Origin: Deinococcus yavapaiensis KR-236
GTDB lineage: Bacteria; Deinococcota; Deinococci; Deinococcales; Deinococcaceae
Assembly: GCF_003217515.1 (NCBI RefSeq)
Contig: NZ_QJSX01000006.1
Location: forward strand, 1 to 64,000
DNA length: 64,000 nt
Direction of reading: 5' to 3'
Position 1 is the first letter of the stretch. Each line of letters begins with the position of its first letter. Shown piece after piece: positions 18,301-24,979 of this stretch. A model generated the notes under the pieces. That model searched no databases and was not told the origin of the DNA. It was given only the letters and a program-made list of their open reading frames with translations. The position numbers were made by a program, and so were the translations under genes.

Positions 18301-18576
18301 ATGGAAGGCGACGCACGCCCGTGAACCCGGGGAGGCTGCCGCTGAGCGGACGAGCGCGCATGTACCGCGCGGCTTCCGGGTCGACTGCGGCGCTCGCGAG
18401 GCTCAGGACGAAGTTGAAGGTGAGGTCCGCCGTGTCCAGCGCGAAGACGAGGGCGAACATGGCAGGTGCGAACACCCGCTGCGGGTCGAGTGTTAGAGCA
18501 TGCAGTTTCTATGGAAGCGTCACGCCTGTAAAGCACGAACAAGGAACGTAGCCAAATCCTGCACCAACTACAAAAG

Positions 18577-18601
18577 AGAAATCCGCACAGTGCGGATTTC
18601 T
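18577..18601 (-). terminator. rho-independent terminator of the tRNA-Arg locus
   Basis: Inverted repeat AGAAATCCGCA / TGCGGATTTCT (18577-18587 and 18591-18601) with a 3-nt loop. On the minus strand it is followed by CTCTTTTG and begins directly after the CCA end of the tRNA fragment. It therefore marks the native 3' side of that tRNA gene. Confidence 0.85.
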
Positions 18602-18602
18602 T

Positions 18603-18646
18603 TGGCGCGCCCGAAGAGATTCGAACTCCTGGCCTTCTGATCCGTA
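18603..18646 (-). tRNA. 3' fragment of tRNA-Arg(ACG), probable attachment-site half
   Basis: The minus strand gives the 3' part of a tRNA: anticodon loop CTACGGA (anticodon ACG), 3' anticodon stem TCAGA, variable loop, T-arm AGGAG-TTCGAAT-CTCTT (one G-T pair), acceptor strand CGGGCGC, discriminator G and encoded CCA. Similarity stops exactly at the 5' edge of the anticodon loop, where TCAGA-complementary bases should continue on the plus strand but GTGGA follows instead. The D-arm half is absent nearby. A truncated 3' half with its own terminator is the classic distal att scar of a tRNA-integrating element, and a tyrosine integrase lies 1.4 kb away. Confidence 0.85.
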
Positions 18647-18958
18647 GGTGGAAGCTCCAAGGCAGACGATGAGCTCCATTGCCGCCCGATGCTGCCCTCA
18701 ACGGCGTTCCCACCGCAACTTCACGAACCTCGGCCGGCGCTGTTGCTGCCCGATGATGTCGTTTGAAGACCGCCCTCGTAAGGCACGCGCAAGGCACGCT
18801 CGACCTTCGCAAAGGCTCTGCGACCTGCCCCAAGCAGGAGCAGGCACTCCCCGCTCGCTCCGTACCCCCGCTTCTCAGGCTCTCAACGATCGAGACACAC
18901 AAACCAAAAGGGTAGAAGCGCCGTTCCAGGGAACGGCGCTTCTACCCTTCAGCCTGAA
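18647..18958. other. intergenic, first 310 bases inside the putative island edge
   Basis: Between the tRNA fragment and the membrane-protein gene. Apart from the terminator hairpin at its right end, no gene or repeat was recognised. Short open frames lack ribosome sites. Confidence 0.4.
18908..18949 (-). terminator. strong hairpin terminator, 20-bp perfect stem
   Basis: Arms 18908-18927 and 18930-18949 are perfectly complementary with a 2-nt loop. On the minus strand the hairpin is followed by GGTTTGTGTG. It lies nine bases after the stop of the gene at 18959-19510. Confidence 0.85.
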
Positions 18959-19510
18959 TTAGAGGAAGAAGGACTCGACCGTGTATCGAAGCATTAGCAC
19001 GCCAACCGGGATGCCAATGACCGTGCAAAGCATGATCAAGGCCCCGCAAACCCACAGTGGGCCGACCCAGCAGCCGAAGAACACGAAGTACAAGATCCGA
19101 ACCCAGGTTGGCGGATGGGTGCGTCCCGCTTTGACGGCCATCCCAATCGTATTGGTGTTCGTATTGGTATTGGCGTTCGTGACGTTGACGACGATGGTCG
19201 GTTGTTGGACTGCCGCAGCTCCCGGCATGCCTGGCGCTTCACCATAGTGAACGACTTGAGGAGTCATGGCTGGAGCCACAGGGACAACCGGCGCAGGGGC
19301 CATTGGTGTTCCCATTTCTGTTTGCAACTGCGCCCGCACTTGAGCGCGCAGTAATTCCTCTTCGATTTTCGCTTTCTCTTCTGCCATGATCCGCGCTCGA
19401 AGCTCCGCTGCTGCATCTTGAACGGCGGGACGCAACGGCGCTGGCATCCCCATAGGATCGAGACTTGCTTCAGCAGTTGGCACGAGATTTGTATTTTCCG
19501 GTGTCGTCAT
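18959..19510 (-). CDS. YccF-like inner-membrane domain protein with coiled N-terminus
   Basis: 183 residues. The first third is charged and helical (ELRARIMAEEKAKIEEELLRAQVRAQLQTEM), then a Pro/Ala-rich linker with a Thr-Asn run (TNANTNTNTNT). The C-terminal 50 residues carry two membrane segments: WVRILYFVFFGCWVGPLWVCGALIMLC, then TVIGIPVGVLMLRY. The W/G pattern and IGIPxG match YccF/DUF307 membrane domains. The function is unknown. It lies between the tRNA scar and the integrase, so it may be cargo of the integrated element. Confidence 0.7.
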   Translation of the reverse strand: MTTPENTNLVPTAEASLDPMGMPAPLRPAVQDAAAELRARIMAEEKAKIEEELLRAQVRAQLQTEMGTPMAPAPVVPVAPAMTPQVVHYGEAPGMPGAAAVQQPTIVVNVTNANTNTNTNTIGMAVKAGRTHPPTWVRILYFVFFGCWVGPLWVCGALIMLCTVIGIPVGVLMLRYTVESFFL

Positions 19511-20000
19511 AAAGACTCCCTCTGCGCCAGGGAAATTGTTTGCGCCTTTTCAGCTTATGTGGAAATCCTCACGCTCACCTCAACATTTGCCCATCAAGGT
19601 GCGACTCTCAAAAACGCTGCCCTGACTATCAAAAACAGCGCGACAACCTGCTGCAGGCAGTCCATTGATACGACGAACCAAGCTTCGTCCGGGCCGCATG
19701 AACGCAGCCCTCGACAAAGCGACCATCATGCCGCGCGAACAAAGAGCGACGCGAGCGTACCAGCAAGCGCGAGCGCAACAAATGCCTACGACCATCGCGT
19801 ACTTGGTGAGATGCACGCCGCAGTTCACGACCCCGAGCACGCCAACGGCTTGCACCTGGGGTGCGTACGCGAAATCGGCGAGCACCACTGTCGGGCTGAT
19901 GCCACGCCACAAGAATCCTTGTGAAACAAGCCGTGTCACCTGCTCGCGACCGCCTGCCTCACCCTGTCTGACAACGCGACGCCGTCGCGCCGCAACGCGC
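19511..20000. other. intergenic region, no confident gene
   Basis: About 490 bases between the integrase stop and the YccF-like gene start. A 149-codon minus-strand frame (19580-20029) overlapping the integrase end contains a hydrophobic patch but has unusual Cys/Arg-rich composition and no ribosome site, so I did not call it. This stretch could hold recombinase arm sites. Confidence 0.35.
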
Positions 20001-21293
20001 TCAACTCGACGAGCCACTTCGCAGGGCATGCAACAACTCCTCCAACTGGCGCAGCAAGTTCGGGTTCGCGTCGAACGCCGCGCGATCTCGATCCGCCGCC
20101 AACAATTGATCGAAGCTCAACGCGGCGTCACGACGCTGATCGTCGTACAAATGCGTGTACACCCGCAGCGTGAACGCGACGTCCGCGTGCCCGAGCCGAT
20201 CCGAGACGAGTTTCGCACTCACCCCACGGCGAATCATCAAGCTGGCCGCCGTATGCCGAAGATCATGGAAACGCAAGCGCGGCACGCCCGCTCGCCGCGT
20301 CAACATGCGGAAGACGCGTGACACGTTCGACGCGTCCATGAACGCGCCGCTCGAACGGCGAAAGACGAAAGCGTCCGCCGTGTGCGTACCGTGCCATGCG
20401 CGCTCCTCGCGTTCGTGCGCGCGCAAAATTTCGAGCATGTCCGCGGCGAGCGGCAGGGTTCGGCGACTTGCAGGCGTCTTCGGCTCGCCGAGCTCCCACG
20501 CGCCGCTCACACCACGCACGAGTTGCCCTCGCACGACGAGTTCGGCCCGCTCGAAGTTCACGTCGCTCCACCGCACGCCGAGCAACTCGCCTTTGCGCAT
20601 GCCCGTACTGAGGGCCAGCGCGAACAACGGATACAACCGATGGCCTTGCGCGGCGTCCAAGAAAGCGCGTGCTTCCCATGGCGTCCAGACCTTGAGCCGC
20701 GCAGCAGGCGTTCGTAAGCGCCGCACTTGCTCGGCGACGTTGCGCTCGAGCGCGCCCCACCGCACGCCTTGCCGCAACGCCATGCGCAACGTGTGCAGTG
20801 CCGACGCGACCGTCTTCATCGACTTCCCGCTCGCGAGAAGGGCGCTCACGGCGTCCTCCACGTGCAACGCCGTGAGGTCCGTCAAAGGCACGTGCCCGAG
20901 GTGTGGAACAAGGTGCAGCAACGTTCCCGTGTACGATCGTAGCGATGTCGGCCGTACCTCCCGGGCCTTGAACGCCAACCAGCGATGCAGAAACGCCAAG
21001 GTGCTCGCCGAATCGCTCGCCGCTGGCAAGCTATCTTGGCGGGCTTTTCGACGGGAAACACGCTGCGCTTTCGGGAGGGACGCGATGAGGGCGCGTAGCG
21101 CACGGCGCGCTTCGATCTTGGTCTTCCGCGTGACGGACTTACGGTGCTTCCGACCCGTGTCCGAGTCGATGTACGAAGCGAGGCCGCGCCACGCGGTGAC
21201 TTTCCCCTTGCTGATCACGGGATGCAGACAACCAGAGCCTGGTCGTCCCCGAAGTTTGTTTTTGGCTGGCACCTTTCCAGTGCGACATACCAT
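20001..21293 (-). CDS. tyrosine recombinase/integrase (phage-type)
   Basis: 430 residues from the ATG at 21293 (MVCRTGKVPAKNK); the longer frame to 21356 lacks a start signal. An AP2-like arm-binding N-terminus (TAWRGLASYIDSDTGRKHRKSVTRKTKIEARRAL) is followed by a SAM-like core-binding domain (FLHRWLAFKAREVRPTSLRSYTG) and the catalytic domain: Arg in LSTGMRKGELLGVRW, HxLR in LRFHDLRHTAASLM, LGHADVAF and the nucleophile region TLRVYTHLYDD. Such enzymes integrate elements at tRNA 3' ends. Its closeness to the tRNA-Arg scar suggests it made that junction. Confidence 0.9.
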   Translation of the reverse strand: MVCRTGKVPAKNKLRGRPGSGCLHPVISKGKVTAWRGLASYIDSDTGRKHRKSVTRKTKIEARRALRALIASLPKAQRVSRRKARQDSLPAASDSASTLAFLHRWLAFKAREVRPTSLRSYTGTLLHLVPHLGHVPLTDLTALHVEDAVSALLASGKSMKTVASALHTLRMALRQGVRWGALERNVAEQVRRLRTPAARLKVWTPWEARAFLDAAQGHRLYPLFALALSTGMRKGELLGVRWSDVNFERAELVVRGQLVRGVSGAWELGEPKTPASRRTLPLAADMLEILRAHEREERAWHGTHTADAFVFRRSSGAFMDASNVSRVFRMLTRRAGVPRLRFHDLRHTAASLMIRRGVSAKLVSDRLGHADVAFTLRVYTHLYDDQRRDAALSFDQLLAADRDRAAFDANPNLLRQLEELLHALRSGSSS

Positions 21294-21423
21294 CGTGTAT
21301 GTGATCCATGACGCTGATGTGTCGGCCGACTGAGCGGAGGTATCTCCGTGTCTCACTTCCCGACGATGTCTGCCGGCGTCAGTTCACAAGGAATCGCTGG
21401 TGAGTTTCACGAATTCGCTGCTA

Positions 21424-22473
21424 TTGACTTCGGTGTAAGTTAGAGAGGCGATGTGGCGCCCTCGACGCTTGACCCGCCCGCAACTGGAAGAACGCCGTCT
21501 GGCTGCCGTTCCCATGCTCGAAGCCCGACGCCCCCTACCTGAAATCGCTGCCGAACTCGGCGTGCACCGTCACACCGTCGAGAAGTGGTCCATGAAGTTC
21601 AACCACGGCGGTCCCGACGCTCTCAAGCGCACCGTGTCCAGCGGCCGACCCCCTCGCCTCACCCCCGAGCAAGAACAACAACTGCTCGACGCGCTCGCCT
21701 TGGGCTGCGCGCATCACGGCTTCCCGACCGAGCAGTGGACGATGAAGCGCGTATGCGTCGTCGTGGAACGCCTGTTCGGCGTCAAGTACCATGTCGACGG
21801 CCTTCGACCGAAGATGCGCACGTTGGGCTTATCGCCGCAGAAGCCGACCAAGCGGGCGATCGAACGCAACGACGAGCAGATCGAGACCTTCGCAAAAGAA
21901 ACGCTGCTCGAGATCAAAAAAAGTCGCCGCTGAGGGTGGCACGCTCGTCTTCATTGATGAGACGGGGAGCAGCCTCAAGACCACCGTGGGACGCACGTGG
22001 GCCCCGAGGGGCAAGACGCCGATCATCAAGACGCACCTCAGATGGCACAGCCTGTCCATCATCGGAGCGATCACGTCGAACGGACGGGTATTTCAGAACA
22101 CGTACCCACACGCGATTCGAGCGGTGCACGTGGTGGCGTTCTTGGAGCATCTGCTGTTCTTCGTGCCAGGGCCGATCACCGTGATCTTGGACCGTGCGGG
22201 CATTCACCGAGCGAAGGTGGTGCAAGCATTCGTGGCGGCGCAGCCTCGTCTTCGGGTGGTGTACTTGCCGCCGTACGCCCCAGAGCTGAACCCCGTGGAG
22301 TTGCTGTGGGCGTACGTCAAGCGACACGTGCTGGGCAACTTCGTGGCGAAGGACCTGCGGGATCTCAAGCGGCGGTGGACGCAGGGCTTCGCGGTCGTGC
22401 GCCGCCGTGCGCCGCAAAAACCTCGTGCCGGCGTTCTTCCAGCATGCGCCCGCCTAACTTCCACCGTCGTCAA
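21424..22473 (+). mobile_element. IS630-family insertion sequence with TA target duplication
   Basis: The ends TTGACTTCGGTGTAAGTTAG (from 21424) and, inverted, TTGACGACGGTGGAAGTTAG (ending 22473) match at 17 of 20 positions, and similarity extends a few bases inward. TA flanks both ends, as expected for IS630/Tc1 elements. The interior encodes one IS630 transposase in two frames joined at an A7 run. It inserted just upstream of the integrase. Confidence 0.85.
21451..22457 (+). CDS. IS630-family transposase, A7 slippage site and C-terminal frameshift
   Basis: Frame A (21451-21933) carries the HTH part: RRPLPEIAAELGVHRHTVEKWSMKF, then GRPPRLTPEQEQQLLDAL and WTMKRVCVVVERLFGVKYHVDGLR. At ATCAAAAAAAGTC (about 21917-21923) the family sequence resumes in the +1 frame as KVAAEGGTLVFIDETGSSL (first Asp), ITVILDRAGIHRAK (second Asp) and LPPYAPELNPVELLWAYVKRHVLG (Glu). 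A-runs in IS630 transposases are known sites of transcriptional slippage. Near 22390-22415 a second shift is needed to reach the expected end RRKNLVPAFFQHAPA (stop 22455-22457). This copy may therefore be inactive. Confidence 0.8.
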
Positions 22474-22515
22474 TAATCGATGTTCACTGCGACCGACCAT
22501 CAGCAAACATCGCGT

Positions 22516-23016
22516 CTATTTCTTGAAGAGCCGCATGATAATACTCACCAAGATGCCACCTGCGAAGAGAGCGGCCGCAGCCACAGGATCGGATTTCTTG
22601 GAGGTCGCGTGCAGGAAGACAAGCATGTAAAAACTGTTGAACACGGCTCCCCAAGCCATCCCGAACACGAGGTGGGACGTTCTGAGTTCATACCTGCCTC
22701 TCCAGAAGGACCAGGAAAGCAGAATCAACACCGGGGAAAGGATCAGCATGAAGCCGCCGATGCTGAGCAAGGAGGCCGTAGCCTTGAGATTGGCGACCAT
22801 CAAGGAATTTACGAGGACGAGCAGCCAACCGATGGCACACGCCGCGAGGCACTGCTTGTAAGTTCTCCACTTGGAAGGCCGGGAGGGATCTTCGACCTTG
22901 CTGGGATCAACGACGTCCCGCGCGCGTTGCTCAGAAGCAGTTTGCGCTCGCTGCCGCTCTCTTGCTCGTTCTCGATCGGCTCGTTCTGCTTGTTGAATCA
23001 ACTTCTTCATCGACAT
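22516..23016 (-). CDS. small membrane protein, unknown function
   Basis: 166 residues from the ATG at 23016 (MSMKKLIQQAERADRERARE), preceded by AAGGAGCC. A charged helical N-terminus (about 50 residues) is followed by membrane segments CLAACAIGWLLVLVNSLMV, LLSIGGFMLILSPVLILLSW, MAWGAVFNSFYMLVFLHA and AAAALFAGGILVSIIM, so four passes. No family is recognised. Neighbouring genes at 18959 and 23348 also encode small membrane proteins with charged N-termini. Confidence 0.6.
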   Translation of the reverse strand: MSMKKLIQQAERADRERARERQRAQTASEQRARDVVDPSKVEDPSRPSKWRTYKQCLAACAIGWLLVLVNSLMVANLKATASLLSIGGFMLILSPVLILLSWSFWRGRYELRTSHLVFGMAWGAVFNSFYMLVFLHATSKKSDPVAAAALFAGGILVSIIMRLFKK

Positions 23017-23282
23017 GACTGGCTCCTTGCAAGGACCGGTGAAGCTCATAGACCTGAGGAGCTTCGGGTCCAAAAGTGCCGCTCTCGGGCTTCTCCGAAG
23101 GAACGCACTTCTTCGATCCTCGGCTTGAGAAGACGTGTGCCTTCGCGACTCTCACTGGTGCCGCGTGGAGAATCGGCGTCCATGCATCGACGGGCGTGCG
23201 TTCAGCAACGGCATTCACGAGGAGCAAACAGTCTTTTCGCACTCAGCGGAAGCTGTCAGCGTCAAGGTGGAGTCGTCAAGTG

Positions 23283-23334
23283 GTAGACCTTCGGCGAACG
23301 CCAGGGGATCCCCTGGCGTTCGCCGAAGGTCTAC
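23283..23334. repeat. 52-bp perfect palindrome without spacer
   Basis: The arms 23283-23308 and 23309-23334 are exactly complementary, centred on GGGGATCCCC, with GTAGACCTTCGG at one end and CCGAAGGTCTAC at the other. It lies 13 bases after the stop of the minus-strand gene at 23348. It could act as a terminator, though no U-tract follows on either strand. It could also be a structured or bidirectional element between two leftward genes. Confidence 0.9.
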
Positions 23335-23347
23335 AGACGCTTGGTCG

Positions 23348-23998
23348 TCACGGCAACTGGATTTCTTGTCCGTTGCGGAAGGCCACTTGAATCGTGGGAT
23401 TGGAGGGGTCGCTGAAGTCTGCGACGCACGACATGGCCTCGCTCGTCGGTTCAACTTGGTAGGAGCCCATACCGCGCAAGCAATCGCTGGACGTTTCCTC
23501 GTCCGTGGCGGCCGCGGCCGCCACTGCTTTATAGACGTTTTGTGCGTACGCTTGATTGGCGTATTTTTGCGCGGTGGCGCGCGCTCCGAGTAAATTGGGA
23601 ATGAGGACGGCGGCGACAATGGACAGCGGAATCAGGAAGCCGAGGATCCCGTGCGCGACGATGAGGCCCCACTTCAAGCCGTTACTGACCGGGGAGAGGA
23701 TGGTGCCGGGCGCGAACTCATAGGCGTAGGTGTTGCGGTAGTGGACGTGCATCGCGACGAAGGCCGCGATGCTCAGCAGCCCACCGAGGATGCCCAAGAC
23801 GGGCAGCAGGGCGCTGAGAAGGCCGGCGACCATGGAGATGCCGAAAAAGATGCCCATCCAGCCGAAATGCCATCCGACTCGATTGATGTACGTGAAGCCG
23901 CAGCCTGGCAGAAACCAATTCAGGACGAAGCCGACCCAGTAGTTGGGCCGAGCGGGTGAGGACGGTTCAGGCGCTGACTGCACGGGCATTGTCGTCAT
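23348..23998 (-). CDS. membrane protein with type IV pilin-like C-terminal module
   Basis: 216 residues from the ATG at 23998 (MTTMPVQSAPEPS); the longer frame lacks a ribosome site. The N-terminal half has several membrane segments: VGFVLNWFLPGCGFTYI, WHFGWMGIFFGISMVAGLLSALLPVLGILGGLLSIAAFVAM and GLIVAHGILGFLIPLSIVAAVLIP. The last helix runs into NLLGARATAQKYANQAYAQNVYKAVAAAAA, then CLRGMGSYQVEPTSEAMSCVADFSDPSNPTIQVAFRNG. This helix, plus two-Cys beta tail, looks like the mature part of a type IVa pilin (IPNLLxARxxA). Pilin modules joined to polytopic domains are unusual. The role is unknown. Confidence 0.6.
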   Translation of the reverse strand: MTTMPVQSAPEPSSPARPNYWVGFVLNWFLPGCGFTYINRVGWHFGWMGIFFGISMVAGLLSALLPVLGILGGLLSIAAFVAMHVHYRNTYAYEFAPGTILSPVSNGLKWGLIVAHGILGFLIPLSIVAAVLIPNLLGARATAQKYANQAYAQNVYKAVAAAAATDEETSSDCLRGMGSYQVEPTSEAMSCVADFSDPSNPTIQVAFRNGQEIQLP

Positions 23999-24317
23999 GA
24001 AAACAAAGTAATCGAAATGTGAAAACATTTGGGCGCATTTGCCCGTCGAAGCTCACCGACCGCGCCGATCGGCACGCCAATGAAACAAACAGCGCCGCCG
24101 GCCGTCAAAGACAAGAGGCTGAGACTGCATGTCTATGCCAGGCACTAACGTCGAGCGCCTCACATCGATAACCGGCAAGGTGCAATGCATCAGATCATGG
24201 TTTTACCAGGAGCATGTGCCCTGGCAAGACGACCGAGATGATCGCGCAGCAAGGCCGCCCCGCTCATTTGCCGTGGTCGAGAAAAAACTTTCGGCTAGAG
24301 TCGAGCCGGAGGTCAAA

Positions 24318-24797
24318 ATGAGACGATTGTCAGTTCTACTCGCCCTGGTGCTTGCAGGAGGTGCTGAAACATACGCTCAGACGATGGTCAACGACAAGAA
24401 CTTCGTTCGTGTAACTCAATCCCCGTTCAATCAATACAACATCTGGCTGTCCAAGGAACTCGGTAAAAACGACAAGGACGGCATGACAATCGGGATCGGA
24501 GGACTCAAGCCGTGCCGACAAATTCTTGACGAGGAGTCACCCGTTTATGCGAGTGAGTACCGTAACTGGATGGTCGCTGTCGGAGCGACCAAAAAAGAGA
24601 CGCCCATCAAAAACTTCGAGCGCCTCGCGCTTGACTTCAGAAGCAAGACGAACGGTGAAATCTACACGGGGAATTTCGACAAGATTTACGGCTTCGTTTC
24701 CTTGTCCGACGGCAACAAGGTAGGCGGAGGTTGGTTCAGCCTCGCCGTCATGGCAAATGGAAAGACTTACTTTGGGCGTTGCATATTCGCAAAATAA
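24318..24797 (+). CDS. secreted protein of unknown function
   Basis: 159 residues starting at the ATG at 24318, chosen because CCGGAGG lies ten bases upstream and the N-terminus is a signal peptide (MRRLSVLLALVLAGGAETYAQ). The mature part ends YGFVSLSDGNKVGGGWFSLAVMANGKTYFGRCIFAK and has two Cys (KPCRQI, GRCIF) that could pair. No family is recognised. Codon use is less GC-rich than that of the neighbours. A strong hairpin follows about 100 bases downstream. Confidence 0.6.
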   Translation: MRRLSVLLALVLAGGAETYAQTMVNDKNFVRVTQSPFNQYNIWLSKELGKNDKDGMTIGIGGLKPCRQILDEESPVYASEYRNWMVAVGATKKETPIKNFERLALDFRSKTNGEIYTGNFDKIYGFVSLSDGNKVGGGWFSLAVMANGKTYFGRCIFAK

Positions 24798-24902
24798 GTA
24801 GAAGTTCGACGGCAGATCATATTGAAGTTCTCGGAAGGTCAAATCTCAAGCCTCTACCGCCAAGCAGAGTTCGTTTTGCCACGCGCCCGCGGACATCCTA
24901 CC

Positions 24903-24946
24903 GACGTCGAACGCCCCAAGCGAACAAGCTTGAGGCGTTCGACGTC
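24903..24946. terminator. bidirectional hairpin between convergent genes
   Basis: Arms 24903-24921 and 24928-24946 pair over 19 bp with one mismatch and a 6-nt loop. A second 12-bp hairpin (24964-24975 with 24989-25000) overlaps the stop region of the next minus-strand gene. Together they separate the plus-strand secreted-protein gene from the end of the eight-gene minus-strand operon. Confidence 0.75.
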
Positions 24947-24979
24947 ACGCGGAGCTCGATCATGCGTGCCCTTCGCGCG

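Noticed and set aside
19580..20029. 149-codon minus-strand frame with a hydrophobic patch after the integrase
   Set aside because: Overlaps the integrase end, has no ribosome site and an unusual Arg/Cys-rich composition.
23580..24000. Open frame on the plus strand across the membrane-protein gene
   Set aside because: It is a high-GC shadow: the opposite frame has membrane segments and a pilin-like tail, while this one is Asp/Gly/Arg-rich and featureless.
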